In this document: positions 58,545-64,000 of the stretch, in pieces
Position numbering within the stretch: the stretch's first letter is position 1
Layout of the letters: each line of letters begins with the position of its first letter
NCBI RefSeq assembly: GCF_040807025.1
Contig: NC_090964.1
Coordinates: 2,790,001 to 2,854,000 of the forward strand
DNA length: 64,000 bases
Reading direction: 5' to 3'
DNA from: Struthio camelus
Taxonomy: Eukaryota; Chordata; Aves; Struthioniformes; Struthionidae
Made by a program: the position numbers and the translations under genes
Notes under the pieces: model-generated
The model's database searches: none
Seen by the model: the letters and a program-made list of their open reading frames with translations, nothing else
Told to the model about the DNA's origin: nothing

Positions 58545-61333
58545 TCGCAGGGCCATGATCTCATTGCAGTGACAGAGACATGGTGGGATAGTTCACATGA
58601 CTGGGATGCTGTCATGGATGGCTATGTGCTTTTTAGGAAAGACAGGCCAGGAAGGCGAGGTGGTGGAGTTGCTCTTATGTGAGGGAGCAACTAGAATGTG
58701 TGGAGCTCTGCCTCGGGGTGGATGAAGAACAAGTTGAGAGCCTATGGGTAAGGATTAAAGGGCAGGGTAACATGGGTGACACTGTTGTGGGGGTCTACTA
58801 CAGGCCACCTGATCAGGAGGAAGTCATCGATGAGGCCTTCTACAGACAGCTGGAAGTAGCCTCACGATCACAGGCCCTGGTTCTCATGGGAGACTTCAAC
58901 CACCCTGACAGCACAGCTTGGGAAGACAGCACAGCTAGGCACAAACAGTCAAAGAGGTTCCTGCAGAGGCTTGATGATAATTTCTTGACTCAGGTGGTGG
59001 AGACGCCAACGAGGAGAGGTGCAATGCTAGACCTTGTACTAACGAACAAAGAAGGTCTAGTTGGAGATGTGAAGGTTGGAGGCAGCCTTGGCTGCAGCGA
59101 CCATGAGATGGTGGAGTTCAGGATCCTGCGAGGAGGGAGCAGGGCAATGAGTAGGATTGCAACGCTGGACTTCAGGAGAGCTAACTTTGGCCTCTTCAGG
59201 GACCTACTTAGGGGAATCTCCTGGGGTAGGGCCCTAGAAGGAAGAGGGGTCCAGAAGAGCTGGTTAATATTCAAGCATCACTTCCTCCAGGCTCAAGATG
59301 GGTGCATCCCTCTGAGGAAGAAGACGAGCAAAGTGGGCAGGAGACCTGCACGGATGAGCAAGGAACTCCTGGCCAAACTCCAGCAGAAGAAGGAAGTGTA
59401 CAGAATGTGGAAAAGGGGACAGGCCACTTGGGAGGAATACAGGGACGTTGTCAGAGTGTGCAGGGATGCGACAAGGAAGGCTAAGACCCAGTTGGAATTA
59501 AATCTGGCAAGGGATGTCAAGGACAACAAGAAGGCCTTCTTCAAATACATCAATAGCAAAAGGAAGACTAGGGAAAACGTGGGCCCGCTGCTGAATGGGG
59601 CGGGTGCCCTGGTGACAAAGGATACAGAGAAGGCAGAGTTGCTGAATGCCTTCTTTGCTTCTGTCTTCACTGCTAAGGCCAGTCCTGAGGAATTCCAGAC
59701 CTTGGAGACAAGAGAGGAAGGCTGGAGAAAGGAAGACTCTCCCTTGGTGGAGGAGGATCAGGTTAGAGATCTTTTGCCCAAACTTGACATCCACAAGTCC
59801 ATGGGCCCCGATGGGATGCACCCACGAGTGCTGAGGGAGCTAGCGGATGTTATCGCTAGGCCACTCTCCATCTTTGAAAGGTCCTGGAGATCAGGAGAGG
59901 TGCCTGAGGCCTGGAAGAAAGCCAATGTCACGCCAGCCTTCCACAAGGGCAAGAAGGAGGAGCCAGGGAACTACAGGCCTCTCAGCCTCACCTCCATCCC
60001 TGGAAAGGTGATGGAACAGCTCCTCCTGAAGGTCCTCACTAAGCATGTGGAGGACAAGAAGGTGATCAGGAGTAGTCAGCATGGATTCACCAAGGGGAAA
60101 TCATGCTTGAGCAATCTGATAGCCTTCTCGGATGGAATGACTGGCTGGGTAGATGAGGGCAGAGCAGTGGATGTTGTCTCCCTGGACTTGAGCAAGGCTT
60201 TGGACACTGTCTCCCATCACATCCTCCTAGGGAAGCTCAGGAAGCGTGGGCTAGATGAGTGGACGGTGAGGTGGCTTGAGAACGGGCTGGATGGCCGAGC
60301 TCAGAGGGTTGTGGTGAATGGCGCAGAGTCAAGTTGGAGGCCTGTGGCTAGTGGTGTCCCCCAGGGGTCAGTGCTGGCTCCAGTCTTGTTCAATATATTC
60401 ATCAATGACCTGGAGGAAGGGACAGAATGCACCCTCAGCAAGTTTGCTGATGATACTAAACTGGGGGGAGAGGCTAACACACCAGAAGGCTGTGCTGCCA
60501 TTCAGCGGGACCTGGACAGGCTGGAGAGGTGGGTGGAGAGGAACCTCCTGAAGTTCAACAAAGGCAAGTGCAAGGTCCTGCACCTAGGCAGGAATAATCC
60601 CATGCACCAGTACAGGCTGGGGGTTGACCTGTTGGAAAGTAGCTCTGCCGAGAAGGACCTGGGAGTGCTGGTGGACAACAAGTTAAACATGAGCCAGCAG
60701 TGTGGCCTTGTGGCCAAGAAGGCCAAGGGTATCCTGGGGTGCATCAGGCAGAGTGTTGCCAGCAGGTGGAGGGAGGTGATCCTGCCCCTCTCCTCAGCCC
60801 TGGTGAGGCCTCACCTGGAGTACTGTGTCCAGTTCTGGGCTCCCCAGTCCAAGAGAGACATGGCACTCCTGGAGAGAGTCCAGCGGAGGGCTACCAAGAT
60901 GATTAGAGGGCTGGAGCATCTCTCCTATGAAGAAAGACTGCAAGAGCTGGGCCTGTTGAGCCTGGAGAAGAGAAGACTGAGAGGGGATCTCATCAACGTG
61001 TACAAGTATCTGAAGGGGGAGTGTCAAGAGGATGAGGCCAGCCTCTTCTCCGTGGTGCCCAGCAACAGGACAAGAGGCAATGGGCAGAAACTGAACCACA
61101 GGAAGTTCCATCTGAACCTGAGAAAAAACTTCTTCACTGTGAGGGTGACAGAGCATTGGAACAGGTTGCCCAGAGAGGTAGTGGAGTCTCCTTCGCTGGA
61201 GCTATTCAAAACCCGTCTGGATGTGATCCTGGGCAATATGCTCTAGGTGACCCTGCTTGAGCAGGGAGGTTGGACTAGATGATCTCCAGAGGTCCCTTCC
61301 AACCTAAACGATTCTGTGATTCTGTGATTCTGT
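58545..61333 (+). mobile_element. CR1 LINE, 2.8 kb, with a nearly intact ORF2
   Basis: A 5'-truncated non-LTR retrotransposon. It starts within the ORF2 endonuclease (HDLIAVTETWWD) and ends with GATTCTGTGATTCTGTGATTC. A frame at 58679-61246 is open for 855 codons. Endonuclease motifs: TETWWD in the upstream frame, MGDFNHPD and [10 protein letters not shown]. Reverse transcriptase motifs: [19 protein letters not shown] and [11 protein letters not shown], followed by the conserved C-terminal region. The upstream endonuclease part (to 58682) is in a different frame, ending GGVALM-stop, so one base seems to be missing near 58675. ORF1 and the first part of ORF2 are absent, so this copy cannot move by itself. 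Located between RPA2 and THEMIS2. Confidence 0.97.
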
Positions 61334-62804
61334 ATGTGCTCTTACATTCTTCCTTATGTGCTCTTATATACGCTTAAATACATATTTATGTGTATTATGT
61401 ATTTATATTCTTAATGAATACCACCTGTTTGCAGGTAAGAAACTAGATTCTCCATCTTTTTGTGAGTACTCAGTGAAATGACCTCAACAACAATAGTCAG
61501 CATCTTTCCTGCGTTGCTGTGTTTTGAGGAGAGAGCCCTGATACAGAATGTAAATCCCAGGGCAGAATCAGAGTAAGAGAAGACACCAGCCCAAATCCAG
61601 GCTGAGACTTGAATGAATGAGGTCCTCTCTGCAACTTTTTGAACTCCGCCCAGATTCCAAGTGACGAATGATGTGAACAAAAGAACTGTTGAACCTCAAA
61701 CTACTCTTTACTGGGAGTAGGAAAAAACAATTTTATCTCAAATGAAATTTCAAATTTATTTTCCAGCTTAAAACTTAAAACTGCAACCTTTTTGCAGCCT
61801 TGTTGAGAAATTAGGCCAGAGTGAGAAGTGAGTTTGGCTAGCACTGAGAAAATGCAGCTTCTGTCTGTGAAAGTGGTTTTTTTTTTTTTTTTTTTAAAGT
61901 GGAATGAATGTACAATTGTAAAAATGTGTGAATCACCAGTTTGAGCCCTAGATGGGGTATTGTTTGCGTTGTGCAAAGTACTTTGTAATACCCCTCCCGA
62001 TGCCATGTGCCAAACCATGTCTGTGTGGAAGTGTTCAGAATCCCAAGCTATAAACCTGGTCTCCTGAGCTCCATGGTTAGGCACTTAAAAGGATGCTGAG
62101 TTCCCAGGAATCCCACTGCAGTTGCTCAGCATCTTCCCAAATGCATGTGCTCTAGCTTTAAGCTGCTAGGTTTGGAAATTGTCCTGTGTTGGCGTTACTG
62201 GTGTCTAAAGCGTGCTCCTGGTAATGCAAGGCAGCAGTCAGGTGGATTGCTGTGCCTTAGCTGATGGGCGCAAGGGCATGTGGAGAAAGCCATTGGTGGG
62301 TGTTTCAAGAGCCTCTGGTAGCCCCTAGCAAAGGGAGCATGAATGGCATACAAATACAATAAAGGTATTAGTCCTAGAAGTTTTCAGTCTGAAATGGGCA
62401 TAAACGTGGCATATCTGCCATTTAGGATCTTATTCAAGCTACATGCATAAAGTGTCTCAATGATGTTAATGTAGTGGAGCAGAGCAAGATACATATCCAA
62501 GGGCCTTGGCTGGTGACTCAATGGCATCTTGATGACTGCTTACTCCCTAGGATGGATTTCCCCCCTCTGTATGTTGGTCTGGTGCAGATGGAGGATTCCA
62601 CCTGGGACAGCTGTGGGCAGTCTGTAGCACAACAGCCAGCTAGGGTACAGCAAGGGTATGTATTCTGCCTGCATAGCTGTCCCGTGGGCATACAGACTGC
62701 TCACGTGAGAGAGAAAGTGGGATTGATGTATCTGTTACAATAGAGGCAGCTGGAGGCTGCTCTGTGGATCCCTTTGGCTGTATTTAGCCTCTGCAAATAA
62801 AAAG
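61334..62804. other. Intergenic sequence between the CR1 and THEMIS2
   Basis: Contains a T-run at 61876-61896 and a minus-strand AATAAA at 61755-61760. No exon or RNA gene recognised; it may include part of a long THEMIS2 3' UTR. Confidence 0.55.
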
Positions 62805-62810
62805 TTTAAT
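62805..62810 (-). terminator. THEMIS2: Candidate THEMIS2 poly(A) signal
   Basis: TTTAAT on the plus strand is ATTAAA, the commonest variant signal, on the minus strand, only about 43 nt after the stop codon. A canonical AATAAA lies further on at 61755-61760, so either may be used. Confidence 0.4.
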
Positions 62811-62852
62811 TTGGGAACTAAGAATATTTGGAGACTCCCAGAAAAAGGAGCT

Positions 62853-64000
62853 TTAGAAAGGAAAGATAGTCTGCATTTTACAAATTGTCTTTTGAAGAGC
62901 TTCATCAACTATTTCATAGTCGTGGTCAGAATCGCTGTTCTCCACACCTAAAACATAATAGTACAGAAAGACTGTGAGTAGTACAGAAAGACTGTGTAAA
63001 TGCACTGTGACAATGAAGCATGGCAGATTAAAGTCCATGCTTAATACCTGCAGTGGGCTGGGAGGACTTCTGCTGAGGTTTAAATGGTGAGGAGCTGTGC
63101 TGGGAGCACATCACCGTGATGGCCTCACGTTTGTCCTTTGGGGCCTTGCTTGACAGGGATGCTTTCTGCAAGTGGAGGTGCATGCTGTACTCGTTCGGGA
63201 TGCTCTGCATGATGAAGGGGCTTCTTGCTTTCTGGGGCAAGGGAGACTTGGGCCCGGAAGGTGGCTGCAGAGAAATGAGTTGGGTTTTCAACTGTGAAGG
63301 CAGGGCCTCAGGAATGGTGGTGGTAGTGATGTGGGGTTTGAGAGCATCTTCCCTCTGGAGCATCATCCCCTCCTCCCACCCCCTGGGCAGGATCGTGCCA
63401 TACCTTTGCTTTCTCAGGGCCAGTTCCTTTGGCTGTCCTGAGGCCTGCCTTGGCCACAACCTCTTTCCTCTTGGGGGGCCGTGGTGGAGGGGTAGCTGAA
63501 CTGCCTGGTAGCTGCTTCAGCAAGTGGTAGTAGAAAGGCCTCTTCAGCTCCTCGACCCGTGACCAGTCTGTGGAGGGGGCCTGTGGGTGGACAGGCTCCT
63601 TTATGAAGAACAGTGACATGTCCATCCACCGTGGTGGGATCTCGAAGCTCTTGTCTGGGTCCTCACAGAAGCTACTGACCAAGAAAGGCTCGGTGATATG
63701 TGCTTCCAGCCGCAAGGCAGAGAAGGAGCTGAGGACATCACGAGTGAGCGAAGGGTCCTTGGCCACTACTTTGACGTCGCAGGGCAGGGGGAGCTGCTCC
63801 AGGATCTCTGTGAGACTGTACTTCTTGCTGTCGCATATCTCTTCCACAAAGCTGCCTCCCAGGTTTAAAGGCAGTATCAGTTCTTCTGTCTCCTCTTCCT
63901 CGCTGCTGCTCCGGTTGCACAGCAGCACGGTGCTGGTGCTGGCCTGGAGCAGGCGCTGTACTTCCAGCCGGTCACCCACACTGAGCGAGGGCACGTCCTC
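62853..64000 (-). CDS. THEMIS2: THEMIS2, 3' part (CABIT domain end and C-terminal tail), cut by window edge
   Basis: THEMIS2 is a CABIT-domain adaptor of B cells and macrophages that binds GRB2, VAV and LYN. Minus-strand exons: 64000 (continuing outside)-63404, 63264-63048, 62947-62853 (TAA). The first contains the end of a CABIT module (LSVGDRLEVQRLLQAS...LPLNLGGSFVEEICDSKKYSL, FEIPPRWMDMSLFF) and a Pro-rich motif PPPRPPKRKE that suits SH3 binding. The last exons carry a Ser/Pro-rich tail and NSDSDHDYEIVDEAL, an acidic Tyr-containing segment. The exon border at 63404/63264 is the least certain: the intron would be only 139 nt, and another phase-compatible acceptor (TTCACAG) lies 27 nt before 63264. 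Phases agree for all junctions. Assignment to THEMIS2 rather than THEMIS rests on position next to RPA2. Confidence 0.88.

Overview
This is vertebrate nuclear DNA, almost certainly from a bird. The evidence is split genes with GT-AG introns, eight CR1 LINE fragments (several ending in the ATTCTGTG 3' repeat typical of sauropsid CR1), compact introns and extremely GC-rich promoters. No species can be named. The gene order EYA3 > < XKR8 < SMPDL3B <> RPA2 > < THEMIS2 matches the human 1p35 block.

Layout. 1-29135 (+): the 3' part of EYA3. Twelve coding exons (5701-29135) join in one open frame of 451 complete codons plus stop and hold the whole C-terminal EYA phosphatase domain; the N-terminal exons lie upstream of the window. 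Its 3' UTR runs to about 30.2, 32.2 or 32.7 kb. 34656-39053 (-): complete XKR8 (3 exons, 410 aa), a caspase-activated scramblase subunit, tail-to-tail with EYA3. 44368-50760 (-): complete SMPDL3B (8 exons, 455 aa), a GPI-anchored acid-sphingomyelinase-like phosphoesterase. 51159-56231 (+): complete RPA2 (9 exons, 274 aa), head-to-head with SMPDL3B across a 398-bp GC-rich bidirectional promoter. 62853-64000 (-): the 3' end of THEMIS2, cut by the window edge.

The genes are not an operon and share no pathway: EYA3 is a transcription coactivator and phosphatase, XKR8 exposes phosphatidylserine in apoptosis, SMPDL3B acts at the cell surface in lipid and TLR control, RPA2 binds ssDNA, THEMIS2 is a lymphoid/myeloid adaptor. 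All exon borders were set by eye from splice sites, frame continuity and family similarity.

Most unusual structure: (1) a ~519-bp internal CR1 fragment in one EYA3 intron that is a nearly identical inverted copy of part of another CR1 5.7 kb downstream, flanking three exons; (2) a ~300-nt stretch without any adenine, made of a perfect 10-bp pyrimidine satellite, ending at an EYA3 splice acceptor; (3) a palindromic two-strand poly(A) signal between convergent EYA3 and XKR8; (4) five G-rich 42-bp repeats touching the XKR8 exon 1 donor; (5) a 2.8-kb CR1 whose ORF2 is open except for one apparent frameshift.
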